DNA from: Flavobacteriales bacterium
GTDB taxonomy: Bacteria; Bacteroidota; Bacteroidia; Flavobacteriales; UBA1820
Length of the DNA stretch: 44,863 bases
Direction of reading: 5' to 3'
NCBI GenBank assembly: GCA_017620815.1
Contig: JAGAUI010000013.1
Span: 1-44,863 of the forward strand
Shown: one piece after another, positions 26,659-36,390 of the stretch
How positions within the stretch are numbered: position 1 is the stretch's first letter
Layout of the letters: each line of letters starts with the position of its first letter
Program-made: the position numbers and the translations under genes
The notes under the pieces: model-generated
The model's input: the letters and a program-made list of their open reading frames with translations, nothing else
What the model was told of the DNA's origin: nothing
Databases searched by the model: none

Positions 26659-26907
26659 ATGCCTATAAGAGTAAACATAGATATAATGATGGCTCGCCGT
26701 AAAATTACACTGGGCGAACTGGCAGAAAGGATAGACATCACTCCTGCCAATCTCTCTATTCTTAAAACAGGTAAGGCTCGGGCGGTACGTTTCTCTACTC
26801 TGTGTGCTATATGCAGGGAACTTGATTGTCAAGTGGGAGATATACTGGAATATGTAGAGGGAGAAGAAGACGATAAAGAAGAAAAAGAAAGTAATAACGA
26901 TAAATAA
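26659..26907 (+). CDS. YozG-type small HTH regulator
   Basis: An 82-residue Cro/C1-type DNA-binding protein. Residues 1-65 form the helix-turn-helix domain (ITLGELAERIDITPANLSIL carries the two central helices, and LCAICRELDCQVGDIL the last). The rest is a strongly acidic tail (EGEEDDKEEKE). YozG-like regulators are usually encoded next to DUF2975 membrane proteins. It is the natural candidate to bind the repeats and dyad at 25822-25903, making the operon self-regulated; this is inference. The next gene follows after 11 bp. Confidence 0.88.
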   Translation: MPIRVNIDIMMARRKITLGELAERIDITPANLSILKTGKARAVRFSTLCAICRELDCQVGDILEYVEGEEDDKEEKESNNDK

Positions 26908-26918
26908 TATAAACCGAA

Positions 26919-27848
26919 ATGTTTTTAAGTAAATCATTCGTAGGACGTAATCGTTGGTATTTATATCTAGCGGTGCTAGTGGTGGTGTTTATAGCCACAC
27001 AGATAGGAGCTATACCATTTACAGTGTATCAGATTTTCACTAGTGGAACACTAGAGACAGGTGTGGTAGATGAGGCTGCTATCGCTACTCCGCATGATAG
27101 TGTAGGACTGGCACTTATGTTACTCTCGTTTGCGGTGGGGCTGGGAGTGCTGTTCCTTCTAGCAAGATGGTGGCAGAAAAAACGCCCGACCGATATAACC
27201 ACTGGACGTAGCCGTTTTGACTGGAAGCGTATGGCGTTTGGTGCGGCAGTGTGGGGACTACTTACGCTCTCTATCACTATGGCACAAGTGAGTGGGGACA
27301 GTGACGTGGTGCTTAATTTTGATGCGTCCAAATTTTTCCCTCTGCTAGTGGTGGGAGTGATAATGTTTCCATTGCAGACAGCCATGGAGGAGGTTCTATT
27401 CCGTGGATACCTTATGCAGGGGGCAACTACTCTCTTCCGTAGTGGTGTGGTGGCTCTTATAGCGACTTCTCTATTATTTGGGCTCATGCATGCCGCCAAT
27501 CCCGAAGTAGATACCTATGGGTTCTGGGTGGCAATGCCTCAATATGTTATCATGGGACTTATAATGGGATATGTAACCATAAAGGACGATGGTATAGAAT
27601 TGGCTCTAGGTATGCACTTTGCCAATAACTTACTAGCTTCGCTTCTAGTTACATCTGAAGGAATGGTGTTCCAGACAGCAGCTATATTCCGCGACACAAC
27701 ACCAGATGTAACACATGCCGATACAGCTATCCTTCTAGCTGGAGGTCTTGTGTTTATGTGGATATGTAAGAGAATGTATGGATTTACAGGTACTTTTTCA
27801 TATAACCGTGAAAAAGCAATTCAAATAGAGGAAAGTAGAAAAATATAG
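26919..27848 (+). CDS. CPBP-family intramembrane protease
   Basis: A 309-residue multi-pass membrane protein of the CPBP (Abi/CAAX protease and bacteriocin-processing) family. The catalytic motifs are intact: EEVLFRG (E157, E158, R162), FGLMH (H191) and HFANN (H233, N236). About six to eight hydrophobic helices are visible. Members process prenylated proteins, bacteriocins or membrane regulators. Here it closes the operon with DUF2975 and the HTH protein, so a role in releasing or degrading a membrane partner is possible, though not shown. No prenylation or bacteriocin gene is nearby. Confidence 0.9.
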   Translation: MFLSKSFVGRNRWYLYLAVLVVVFIATQIGAIPFTVYQIFTSGTLETGVVDEAAIATPHDSVGLALMLLSFAVGLGVLFLLARWWQKKRPTDITTGRSRFDWKRMAFGAAVWGLLTLSITMAQVSGDSDVVLNFDASKFFPLLVVGVIMFPLQTAMEEVLFRGYLMQGATTLFRSGVVALIATSLLFGLMHAANPEVDTYGFWVAMPQYVIMGLIMGYVTIKDDGIELALGMHFANNLLASLLVTSEGMVFQTAAIFRDTTPDVTHADTAILLAGGLVFMWICKRMYGFTGTFSYNREKAIQIEESRKI

Positions 27849-27870
27849 TACAATGTATGTCTTTATGATG

Positions 27871-27878
27871 TACATTTG
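27871..27878 (+). promoter_or_regulatory. -7 box of the M16 peptidase gene
   Basis: TACATTTG is a perfect TAnnTTTG, 49 bp before the ATG. No -33 TTTG is at the right distance. Confidence 0.5.
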
Positions 27879-27927
27879 GACTCATGAATAAATAGATGAT
27901 AAATTAAACTTTAAAACAATAGATGTT

Positions 27928-30741
27928 ATGACAAAATTGAGAAAAACATTACTCGTAGCTGTATCTATGCTCTTTGGTACTATGTGGTGCTATGCACAAG
28001 AGAGCTTCAGCTACAATCCCGATGCTCCGCTACCTGTAAGCAAGGACATCAAGGTGGGTAAACTCAAAAACGGACTTACTTACTACATACGTCATAATGC
28101 TCTCCCTGAAAACAAGGTAGAGTTGCGTCTAGTGGTAAACGCAGGTTCGGTGCTGGAGAACGATGACCAGAGAGGTCTAGCCCACTTTACAGAACATATG
28201 GCATTTAATGGTACTCGCGATTTCCCAGGCAATGCTATCATAGACCGTCTAGAAGAGATAGGTGTACGTTTTGGTGCAGACCTTAATGCCTATACTTCGT
28301 TTGATGAGACTGTTTATATGCTTCCCGTCCCCAAAGAACACCTAGACCTAGGACTTTCTGTGCTGGTTAACTGGGCTTTCTACCTCAATATGACAGACGA
28401 AGACATAGACGGCGAACGCGGTGTGATACTAGAAGAACTACGTCTAGGACGTGGTGCTAGTGAACGTCTTTCAGAAAAATACTTCCCTGTGCTGCTATCG
28501 GGTAGTAAGTATCCAGAACGTATGCCTATAGGTAAAGAAGAGGTAATCAAGAATTTCCCTTATGAAACCATTCGCAGTTTCTATGATAATTGGTATCGTC
28601 CAAATAACATAGCCGTGGTAGTAGTAGGAGATATGAATCCAGACGAGGTCGAAGCCAAAATCAAGGCTTTGTTTGGCAAGGAAAAGAATCCACGCAAGGC
28701 TCCAGAACGTAAAGAGGAAGTTATCCCTCCATTTAAGGGAGCAAAAGCTATCGTGGTTACAGACCGCGAAATGCCTACTACACAGTTGCAGGTGATATTC
28801 CGTGTGGGAGAAAAAGAAAACAAGACACAGGGCGACTATATAGAAGATATAGAAGCTGGTCTATATGGAGAGATGTTGAGTGCCCGCCTAATGGAGATAA
28901 CTCGTAAACCGGGAGCTCCGTTCATCTATGCTGGTGCTGGATACAGCACACTATTGCGTCGTACCAAAGCATTTAATACTGTTGCGGTGTGTGCTCCCGG
29001 AGGTGCACAGGCAGCATTTAAATGTCTTCAGACAGAGGCTCAGCGTGCCAAACTTTACGGCTTCACACAGGGAGAGCTAGACCGTGCCAAAGCTGCTGTA
29101 TTGAGCCGTTTTGAACAGAGCTATTCAAACCGTGAAAAAATGCTTTCTGCACAGCACGTTGGAGAACTACAACGTCATTTCCTAGTAGGAGAGTCTATTC
29201 CGGGTATAGAGTTTGAATATGCACTAGTAAAAGAGGTTCTACCATCTATCACTCTGGAAAAAGTAAATACTTATGGAGATAAACTCATCACAGAAGATAA
29301 CCGTGTGGTGATGGTTATGGGCCCAGAAGGATTGCCATATCCTAGTGAAAAAGAGCTTCTAGATATATTTGCAGCAGTAGATAATGACAAATCCATCAAA
29401 CCTTATGAAGACAAGATGGCTGTAAAACAGCTTATGGATAAAACTCCTGTTGCAGGTAAAGTGGTTGCAGAAAAAACACACGATAAGTCTGGTGTGGTAG
29501 AATGGACTCTATCAAACGGAGCCAAAGTATATCTTAAACCTACTACATTTAAGGATGATGAAATCCTAATGGCTGCAACTAGTAAGGGTGGACGTAGTCT
29601 TTATGAGGCAGCAGATGACCGCAACATCCGTTTTGCGACACAGATACTATCACAGAGTGGTATAAACGGTATTTCTGCTACAGACCTTTCCAAATTCCTT
29701 ACAGGTAAAAATGTACGCATATCTCCTGCTATCAATGCCTACACAGAAACATTAAATGGACAGTATGTGAAAAAAGATGCCAAGACAGCATTTGAACTTA
29801 TGTACTTGCATTTCACAGCTCCATATTTCTCACAGGAGGCATTTGAACTATTTGTGAAGAATGGTAAGGCTCGTGCGGCTTTGCTTATGGAAGACCCAGA
29901 AGCTTATTTCTCATATAAGACTACAGAATTCCTTTCAAACGGCAATCCACGTGCTCTCAATACTCCGCTACCAGCAGACTATGACGGTATAGACCTCTCT
30001 CGTGTAGAGGAAATCTACCGCGAACGTTTTGCAGGAGCCGATGACTTTAACTTCTATTTTGTAGGTAGCTTTACTCTAGATGAGATACGTCCATATATAG
30101 AGACATACATCGCTTCGCTCCCTGCCAAAGGTGTTAAAGAGGCATACAAAGACATCACTTCCAAATATCCTGCTGGAAAGACAGAAAAAGTATTTAACAA
30201 GGGTGTAGATGCCAAAGCCAATGTGAGATTTGTATTCAATAGAGATGATGTGAAATATGACCGCAAGACTGCATTTGATTTTACTATATTCTCATCTATA
30301 CTATCTACACGTCTTCTTAAATCATTGCGAGAGGAGATGGGAGGAACATATTCTGTGGGAGCTCGTGGTACTGCATATTGGCAGCCAAAAGACGAAGCAG
30401 AATTCATAATTGCTTTCTCTTCAAATGTAGAAAAATATAAAGAACTATATGAACGTGCTATAAGTGACCTTAAAGAGCTATATACCAATGGCCCTACAGC
30501 TGAAGAAGTAGCAGCCAAAAAAGAACAAAATGCTCTGCAATGGGTAGAACAGACCAAAACCAATAGATACTGGCTATCTATCCTTTCTGGTGCTGTAAGT
30601 CAAGGACTCTCTCCCGATGAAGCACTTAAAACCAAAGACTATATAGATGCTCTTAACATAGATGATGTAAAAGCTGCTGGACAGAAATATCTTAAACCAG
30701 AAGAGTGGATACGTATTATATGCCTACCAGAGGAAAAATAA
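27928..30741 (+). CDS. Exported M16-family zinc metallopeptidase
   Basis: A 937-residue exported peptidase (signal MTKLRKTLLVAVSMLFGTMW, cut after CYAQ) with two M16 halves. The first has the inverted zinc motif HFTEH (H86, E89, H90) and the distal ligand region GVILEELR (E169/E170). The second half (from about 500) lacks an HxxEH, as in PqqL/pitrilysin-type clamshell enzymes, where it helps bind peptide. It ends with SILSGAVSQG and YLKPEEWIRIICLPEE, typical of the family. Location is probably periplasmic. It is monocistronic and ends before the 28-bp palindrome. Confidence 0.92.
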   Translation: MTKLRKTLLVAVSMLFGTMWCYAQESFSYNPDAPLPVSKDIKVGKLKNGLTYYIRHNALPENKVELRLVVNAGSVLENDDQRGLAHFTEHMAFNGTRDFPGNAIIDRLEEIGVRFGADLNAYTSFDETVYMLPVPKEHLDLGLSVLVNWAFYLNMTDEDIDGERGVILEELRLGRGASERLSEKYFPVLLSGSKYPERMPIGKEEVIKNFPYETIRSFYDNWYRPNNIAVVVVGDMNPDEVEAKIKALFGKEKNPRKAPERKEEVIPPFKGAKAIVVTDREMPTTQLQVIFRVGEKENKTQGDYIEDIEAGLYGEMLSARLMEITRKPGAPFIYAGAGYSTLLRRTKAFNTVAVCAPGGAQAAFKCLQTEAQRAKLYGFTQGELDRAKAAVLSRFEQSYSNREKMLSAQHVGELQRHFLVGESIPGIEFEYALVKEVLPSITLEKVNTYGDKLITEDNRVVMVMGPEGLPYPSEKELLDIFAAVDNDKSIKPYEDKMAVKQLMDKTPVAGKVVAEKTHDKSGVVEWTLSNGAKVYLKPTTFKDDEILMAATSKGGRSLYEAADDRNIRFATQILSQSGINGISATDLSKFLTGKNVRISPAINAYTETLNGQYVKKDAKTAFELMYLHFTAPYFSQEAFELFVKNGKARAALLMEDPEAYFSYKTTEFLSNGNPRALNTPLPADYDGIDLSRVEEIYRERFAGADDFNFYFVGSFTLDEIRPYIETYIASLPAKGVKEAYKDITSKYPAGKTEKVFNKGVDAKANVRFVFNRDDVKYDRKTAFDFTIFSSILSTRLLKSLREEMGGTYSVGARGTAYWQPKDEAEFIIAFSSNVEKYKELYERAISDLKELYTNGPTAEEVAAKKEQNALQWVEQTKTNRYWLSILSGAVSQGLSPDEALKTKDYIDALNIDDVKAAGQKYLKPEEWIRIICLPEEK

Positions 30742-30785
30742 CCCCCTTTCATTTTTAAGATAATATCCTTTATTTAGTTTTTATG

Positions 30786-30813
30786 GTCGGGTTGCCACGC
30801 GTGGCAACCCGAC
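30786..30813. terminator. 28-bp palindrome between M16 gene and porN
   Basis: 30786-30813 is a perfect palindrome (arms of 14, centre CACGCGTG) followed on the plus strand by ATCTTTTT. It lies between converging genes and probably terminates both, most plainly the M16 transcript. Confidence 0.75.
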
Positions 30814-30819
30814 ATCTTT

Positions 30820-31722
30820 TTAATATATCCACATATCCATTTCAAATGCGCGTATCATTTCCTTGATGCGGTCGGCTTCGCGTAATTGGAATAGAGCATT
30901 GGCTCGTAGGTAGTCCTCTATGGCACGGTCGGCATACATATTTTCTTGTTTATATATAACGGCAGAAAAGCGTCGTGCTGTGAGGATATCATCATAGGAT
31001 ATGTTTTGGGCGGTATTCTGTGGATTGAAAGCGGGATAGCTGTCTAGTTCTTTGCGGGCATCGGGATACCATATCCAGAAAAGAGCAACCATATCATCAT
31101 CTCCTGCTTTTACTCCGCTGGCATCGCGGCTGTATGGGGCTATGGCTAGCAAACGGTAACGCAATTCGCTGTGTCGCTTATCAAAATACCACATCCCCTT
31201 GATACGATACTGGGTAACCATGTCTGGGGTAACGCTGTATGTTATGGTATCGGCGGCTGTAAGAGTTTCGCCTTCGGCTAGTTTGTCCATCGCATACTGG
31301 TCTATGCCTTTCATTTCCAACCGAGATGAGACTTCTTGTGGGGTGAGAGGATTTTTAAAGTATTCGTCATCATAGACGTGAGTTATGCGACCCTCCATTA
31401 TAGCGTCCTTAAGCACTGCAAACATGCTCTTGCGTATGGGTAACATCTTTTCATCGGTAGGGAAGTATAGTGGTAGGTTTACTTTCTGGTCTAGGTCTAT
31501 CGTTTCATAGACCACCACACTCCACATCACATCTCGAGGGAAGGTGTATGGGTATTTGACAGGGACTATGGAAGTGTCGGTTATAGAGGAAGAGTACTGC
31601 TCGTGGTATTCCTGAGGGGTGGAGGCGTTAAGGATAGAAACGCTGTGGGATTGGCAGTGGAGTATGGTACTGGATAATGCCATACATATAGTGAGTAGGG
31701 TTGTTGTTTTCATCTTTTTCAT
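30820..31722 (-). CDS. porN: T9SS periplasmic ring protein PorN/GldN
   Basis: The PorK-PorN ring of the type IX secretion system lies in the periplasm under the outer membrane. The 300-residue protein has a signal peptide (TTTLLTICMALSSTILHC, cut near QS) and family stretches such as DVMWSVVVYETIDLDQKVNL, YPDARKELDSY and RRFSAVIYKQ. The ATG at 31722 shares its A with the porM TGA (TGATG), so translation is coupled; a GTG one codon earlier is less likely. It is the last gene of the porPKLMN operon. Confidence 0.93.
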   Translation of the reverse strand: MKKMKTTTLLTICMALSSTILHCQSHSVSILNASTPQEYHEQYSSSITDTSIVPVKYPYTFPRDVMWSVVVYETIDLDQKVNLPLYFPTDEKMLPIRKSMFAVLKDAIMEGRITHVYDDEYFKNPLTPQEVSSRLEMKGIDQYAMDKLAEGETLTAADTITYSVTPDMVTQYRIKGMWYFDKRHSELRYRLLAIAPYSRDASGVKAGDDDMVALFWIWYPDARKELDSYPAFNPQNTAQNISYDDILTARRFSAVIYKQENMYADRAIEDYLRANALFQLREADRIKEMIRAFEMDMWIY

Positions 31723-33284
31723 CACATAAGGGTTATCACTATGGGTGTGGGTTCTTTGGAGGGAATTTTACTGGGCTTATCAAACGAATACTTGATATCG
31801 CGAATGACTATCTCACTGCCTGTTGCCGCTCCTATTATGGCATTGGCTGCCTGTGACGAGAACCTATCTCCTACTACTTGGTATGATGGGCGACCGGGTA
31901 TTTTTACTGTAAAACCTGTAACAGTGAGTGGTATGTCAAACTCAAAGTCTGGATAGCTCACTTCTACACGATTCTGTACTAGAGTGTTTTTATTTATGCG
32001 TAGATTACTCTGCCCGCGTATCTGTCCTACGGGAGCAGGGACACTCTTTATACGGAACTCTTGGGCGGGGAAAGTGTGGATAGTCCCATCACTCATACGT
32101 GCCGATGGAGTGTAACGAGCCGTGCGACCTTGCACAGAAGAAGGGTCTATGATGTATTTCCCTGCTCCCAATAATCGTACTCCGGGGCCCGATAGAGAAA
32201 CGGCATCTGCTGCAACACCGGGGATGGAGATACTCACAGGATTTTCTATCCCACGGTATAGAACGTTCATGCGGGTGGGAGATATTACTGCCATAGGAGC
32301 AGTAACGTCATACTCCCCTTCAAATGGGAAATCTTTAATCTCTCCCTCATCTGTACGTATGCGTATGTATCCACTCCATTTCTTCTCTCCTGTGGAAGAA
32401 GTAGGAATAGAGATGATGCCTCTCCCATCCTCTACTGGCATTTTCTGTCCGTTACTTAAAAAGACTTCGGGGGATTGAGTATCGTCATAAGCAGCCAGTA
32501 TTACTTGAGCACGGAATGCACTACCAGCCATTACGGTGGTGGATTGTGGGAGAACCATAGCTGTGAGGGTATTTGGAACTAGGAGGGCTCCTTCGGTAGT
32601 GGCAGAAATCATCTGTGTGAGGAGTTCTTCCTGTGTGGAACGTATGCGAGACTGGTATTGTGATATAAATGCCAATGCAGCCGCTAGAGGGTAGGCAGAA
32701 AATCTATCTTTAATCCATTCAACGCTTACATCTCCTCGTTTTACTGGCGAAGTAGAAAAATCTACTGCTATCATAGAGAGCAGATGTGTGTCACTGGTCA
32801 TGGAGGATGCTAGAGTACGGAATGAATCCATAAGTTGTGTAAATTCTGCACCCTTACCTTCTCTTAAATCACCGCCTGGGAAAAAGAATTCTCCTGCTAT
32901 GGCAGTAGAGGAAAGGTCGTCTATGTTTTCTATTTGGGAGGGAATGACATCGCTACCTTTCGATATGACACGAGCCATACGCAACATCTCTATTTTATAG
33001 CCTTGTAGAGCATTGAAAAAACTATCGGCAGCATTGCGTAGGGCGGTGGCTTTTTCCAGAGTAGAGGAGTATTTTACAGGGTTATTACGAGCCTTGGTAG
33101 AGATATCGGCATAGAGGGACAGGTTTTTACTCTCTATCTGTGAGGTAGTGGTGGACATAGTACGTTCAAAACTCCAGAAGGCACCTAGTACGTCTATCGA
33201 CACATTGAGTGCCAGCAGAGCCATAAGCACTAGATACATCATATTTATCATCTTCTGCCTAGGAGAATTTGCCGAAAGAGCCAT
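31722..33284 (-). CDS. porM: T9SS motor/periplasmic shaft protein PorM/GldM
   Basis: PorM is the inner-membrane protein whose N-terminal helix sits with PorL in the motor and whose periplasmic domains reach the PorK/PorN ring. The 520 residues fit: SPRQKMINMMYLVLMALLAL near the N-terminus is the conserved helix region (residues 7-35 approximately), with GAF at its end. A long helical region (to about 220) and beta domains follow, ending in PTPIVITLM. The arrangement and length match P. gingivalis PorM. It lies 56 bp after porL and overlaps porN by one base. Confidence 0.96.
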   Translation of the reverse strand: MALSANSPRQKMINMMYLVLMALLALNVSIDVLGAFWSFERTMSTTTSQIESKNLSLYADISTKARNNPVKYSSTLEKATALRNAADSFFNALQGYKIEMLRMARVISKGSDVIPSQIENIDDLSSTAIAGEFFFPGGDLREGKGAEFTQLMDSFRTLASSMTSDTHLLSMIAVDFSTSPVKRGDVSVEWIKDRFSAYPLAAALAFISQYQSRIRSTQEELLTQMISATTEGALLVPNTLTAMVLPQSTTVMAGSAFRAQVILAAYDDTQSPEVFLSNGQKMPVEDGRGIISIPTSSTGEKKWSGYIRIRTDEGEIKDFPFEGEYDVTAPMAVISPTRMNVLYRGIENPVSISIPGVAADAVSLSGPGVRLLGAGKYIIDPSSVQGRTARYTPSARMSDGTIHTFPAQEFRIKSVPAPVGQIRGQSNLRINKNTLVQNRVEVSYPDFEFDIPLTVTGFTVKIPGRPSYQVVGDRFSSQAANAIIGAATGSEIVIRDIKYSFDKPSKIPSKEPTPIVITLM

Positions 33285-33340
33285 ATCTATAGTTTTGGTT
33301 TTAAATGTTGTGGGTAAATAGTTTCTCTATGAGATTACCG

Positions 33341-34033
33341 TTACTTCCTACTAGAAGGATTCATAGCATTAAGGACATTGCCATAGATACTACCCAATGC
33401 TTCCAGATTGGCAGCTAAGCGTTCTATACTGCCACTCACACGGGAGGAGCTTTCGGCTACGCGTTGCATGGTAGAGGATATGGTGCGTATATGACTCTCC
33501 TGATGTGCCATCTGTTCTATGTGGGAGGTGTATATGAGGTTGAGTTTTTCTAGATTTTCTGTGGCTGTGTTCATCTGGGTGGAATATGCCGTAGAAGCAG
33601 CTCTTACCCCCTCAAGAGATGAAAGCGAGCGAGCTTCTTGTGAGAGCCTGTTCATCCCTTCTGAAAGACGCTCCATCATAGAGGCATCTATACCTGCACG
33701 GGAGAGTAGTGTGTCCAGTTTTTCTGAAAGAGATGTTTCTATATTATTATCACTAATGGGAATGACAGCAGCTGTATCTTGGGATTTGTCCCCACCTACC
33801 AGAGCAGGAAACACCTTCTCCCAATGATAGTCATATCCTATGGGGTCTATGGCCGTGATAGCAAATAGTATAGCTTCTGAAAGCATACCTATACCTATTA
33901 TAAGGTCGCCGTAAGGAAGGTGCAGAATTTTAAACATAGCACCTATGATAACAACCGATGCACCTAGATTGTAGGCTACATTTACAAATTTCTTCCAAGT
34001 CCTAGAACCTAGAAATGATGTGTTCTCTTTCAT
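33341..34033 (-). CDS. porL: T9SS motor protein PorL/GldL
   Basis: PorL forms the proton-driven motor ring in the inner membrane with PorM. The 230-residue protein has two N-terminal helices (about 18-37 and 44-62). The second carries E53 in GIGMLSEAILFAI, matching the transmembrane glutamate that is conserved in GldL/PorL and required for the motor. A cytoplasmic region rich in Ser and helical heptads follows (from about 90 on). It lies 12 bp after porK. Identification is firm. Confidence 0.95.
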   Translation of the reverse strand: MKENTSFLGSRTWKKFVNVAYNLGASVVIIGAMFKILHLPYGDLIIGIGMLSEAILFAITAIDPIGYDYHWEKVFPALVGGDKSQDTAAVIPISDNNIETSLSEKLDTLLSRAGIDASMMERLSEGMNRLSQEARSLSSLEGVRAASTAYSTQMNTATENLEKLNLIYTSHIEQMAHQESHIRTISSTMQRVAESSSRVSGSIERLAANLEALGSIYGNVLNAMNPSSRK

Positions 34034-34045
34034 GGTATGACGTTT

Positions 34046-35425
34046 TTATAGTTTGCGATTTTTCCCTACTCCTATATCGGGACAGTCCTGTACGGTGCGG
34101 AATCCTATGTAGCTGCGAGCAGAATCCCTATGTTCATAATCCCGTGTGCCTATCTGTAAAAACAGAGCCACATCTTTCCATGAGCCACCCTTGATGACCT
34201 TGTTGTGGTTAAGCTCTAGGGTGTATGTAGGGTTGAGTGATGATACAAACGAAGTGCTTGATGCTTCGTATGATGATAGCGTCCATTCGGCGACATTTCC
34301 AGCCATGCAGTATAAGCCGTATGAGTTGGGAGCAAATGAACGAGCAGGGGAAGTCATATAGACACCATCGGCCATATAGTTCCCTCTCATGGGTTTGAAA
34401 TTGGCTAAAAAGCACCCTCTGGAATCCATAGTGGATGGCCCTCCCCAAGGATACGGTGACTGGTTAAGACCTCCGCGGGCAGCATATTCCCATTCGGCTT
34501 CGGTGGGTAGGCGGAAGGCGGGGACGGGAGGTTCGCCACGGGAGCGTTGGTATGCGTTTTTTTTCTGTGTCCGCCAATGACAGAAGGCCATAGCTTGTTG
34601 CCATGTTATGCCTACCACAGGATAGTCATCATAAGCAGGTGATTCAAAATACGTCTGCATAGATGGGAGGTTATAGGAGTAGATAAAATCCCGTACCCAT
34701 ACGGTGGTATCTGGATAGACAGCTATGTTATGTGTCTGCATGAAGTCTTCTATCTTCCCTCCACCAAAACGGGCGGCACGATTTTCATCTATGGAAACAT
34801 AGGTGTATATGAGCTGACGCGTGTCTATCCTGTCTTCCAGTTCTGCCGAAAGCCGAGATTCTATGGGTAGCAGCATGCCGTCCCGTACTTCTACAGAGTA
34901 GATGTCTTTCTGTTCACGCCCCCAGTCTAGTTTACGGCTCCAGTCTATCCTGCGACCTTCATTGGGAGCATTGGGGTTGAGAGAGCCGTATGTACGCATC
35001 ATATATTCATGATAGGGTGTTTCTTCTTCCTCGCTGGAGAGATAACGATAGTAGCCTACACCTTCATCGCTATCGGCTCCTACTTCAGCGGCTTTCTGTG
35101 CCAGACGTGCACGGAAGATAGAATCTCTCACCCAATAGACAAACTCGCGGTATTCGTTATTGGTTATTTCGGTCTCGTCCATATAGAACGAAGCAACGGT
35201 TACGGTTTTAAGTTGTCCATCCAGTGCAGAAGAAGGGTCATAAGAGGCGTTGCCCATAATGTATGAGCCTGCGTCTATCTTTACCATTCCTAGTGGACGG
35301 TCGTGTCTCCATCCTGTCCCTCGAGAGCGTACTCCAGTGAGTTCGCCTTTGTCTGATGAGTGGGCGGTGAAACAGGAACACATCATGAGTGTAGATAAAC
35401 AGAGTGTGGTTATGGTGAGTTTCAT
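34046..35425 (-). CDS. porK: T9SS ring lipoprotein PorK/GldK
   Basis: PorK is an outer-membrane lipoprotein forming the T9SS ring with PorN. The 459-residue protein has a signal with lipobox-like MCSC (C18). The body is an FGE-sulfatase-like fold: MVKIDAGSYIMGN, FYMDETEITNNEYREFVYW, GITWQQAMAFCHW, FRLPTEAEWEYAARGG, AGNVAEW and KGGSW are visible. This combination is characteristic of GldK/PorK. It lies 29 bp after porP and 12 bp before porL. Confidence 0.96.
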   Translation of the reverse strand: MKLTITTLCLSTLMMCSCFTAHSSDKGELTGVRSRGTGWRHDRPLGMVKIDAGSYIMGNASYDPSSALDGQLKTVTVASFYMDETEITNNEYREFVYWVRDSIFRARLAQKAAEVGADSDEGVGYYRYLSSEEEETPYHEYMMRTYGSLNPNAPNEGRRIDWSRKLDWGREQKDIYSVEVRDGMLLPIESRLSAELEDRIDTRQLIYTYVSIDENRAARFGGGKIEDFMQTHNIAVYPDTTVWVRDFIYSYNLPSMQTYFESPAYDDYPVVGITWQQAMAFCHWRTQKKNAYQRSRGEPPVPAFRLPTEAEWEYAARGGLNQSPYPWGGPSTMDSRGCFLANFKPMRGNYMADGVYMTSPARSFAPNSYGLYCMAGNVAEWTLSSYEASSTSFVSSLNPTYTLELNHNKVIKGGSWKDVALFLQIGTRDYEHRDSARSYIGFRTVQDCPDIGVGKNRKL

Positions 35426-35454
35426 GTGAAAATGGTAGTTAGATAATGATATGG

Positions 35455-36390
35455 TTACAGGAAACGCACATCTCTTATGACAGCAGATGGCGGTGGAGCA
35501 GATGTTTTTTTACGCTCTTTGGGTGAAGGACGATAGATGAGTAGGACTTCGTGAGAACCTCCTGTGGAACTAGCTAATCCCGAAATCCCAGTCTGATAGC
35601 AATAGTTTACTTGTAGCTCTTTCCATATATAGCCTACATTTATCCCAAATGAGCGTTCGTTGCCATATGAAAGACCTGCTATAAGACGGCGTTTTATGAT
35701 GGTGGAAAGATTGGCAGTCAAGGAAAGGGTAGTCATGTCGCTACCTAGTAGCCCCGAAGGACATAGAGATATATCACGCCCTATATCCCACGAATACCCT
35801 CCCATAAAAAAGATGTGGTTCTTCTGTTTTAATGATAGTGCGTCTGTAAGGTTATGGGAGAATTCCAGAGTGTGTATAGATGAAAGACCTATGTAGTACC
35901 TCTTACTCCACATAGCTATTCCCACCCCCAACTGTGGAGCAGTCGAGGAAGTCCTATCTGTAGGAATATAAGGGTCGTCTGGCATAGAACTGTTCCATTT
36001 GTCATCCACTCCCAGACGAGTGATGCCTCCCGTCAAACCTATGGATATGCTGGATTTGCCTATCTGTAGGCTATAAGCATACCCTATCCTAGAGACTAGA
36101 GTTGAAAATCCTCCAGCACGGTCATATCCTATCATAGCACTACCTGCACCCTGTGAAGAAAAAAGAGGCATACGCCCTATGATTGCGGCAGTATGTGGAG
36201 CTCCTTCTATGCTGCTCCACATGCTACGGTAGGTAGCCAGAATCTCGCTACGTCCTTCTAGAGGAGCAAAGGCGGTGTTGTAGTAAACCTTGTTATAATA
36301 CCACTGGGAGAAATATGGAACCTGCTGTGCTGAGGAAGGGATAGCACATAGACACGATAGAGAGAGCATAAAAAATATAGCAGTATTTCT
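35455..36390 (-). CDS. porP: T9SS outer-membrane protein PorP/SprF family
   Basis: A PorP/SprF beta-barrel of the type IX system. After a signal peptide it begins QQVPYFSQWYYNKVYYNTAF, the family start, and continues with many barrel strands. It ends with an unusual Pro/Lys-rich tail (SPKERKKTSAPPPSAVIRDV). It is the first gene of porPKLMN. The start is uncertain: the frame can begin at TTG 36432, GTG 36390 or ATG 36369. The GTG gives a plausible signal (MRNTAIFFMLSLSCLCAIPSS) with an Arg at its N-terminus, so I prefer it. No clear promoter was found. Confidence 0.88.
   Translation of the reverse strand, partial: RNTAIFFMLSLSCLCAIPSSAQQVPYFSQWYYNKVYYNTAFAPLEGRSEILATYRSMWSSIEGAPHTAAIIGRMPLFSSQGAGSAMIGYDRAGGFSTLVSRIGYAYSLQIGKSSISIGLTGGITRLGVDDKWNSSMPDDPYIPTDRTSSTAPQLGVGIAMWSKRYYIGLSSIHTLEFSHNLTDALSLKQKNHIFFMGGYSWDIGRDISLCPSGLLGSDMTTLSLTANLSTIIKRRLIAGLSYGNERSFGINVGYIWKELQVNYCYQTGISGLASSTGGSHEVLLIYRPSPKERKKTSAPPPSAVIRDVRFL

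Noticed and set aside
26392-26937. Minus-strand open frame of 181 residues
   Set aside because: Low-complexity, antisense to the DUF2975 and HTH genes, both well supported.
27853-27876. Inverted repeat AATGTA/TACATT before the M16 gene, similar to the DUF2975 operator centre
   Set aside because: Only six bases per arm with a 12-base gap, and one arm is the -7 box itself; too weak to claim a shared operator.
30054-30563. Minus-strand open frame of 169 residues
   Set aside because: Antisense to the M16 peptidase, whose frame is continuous and conserved.
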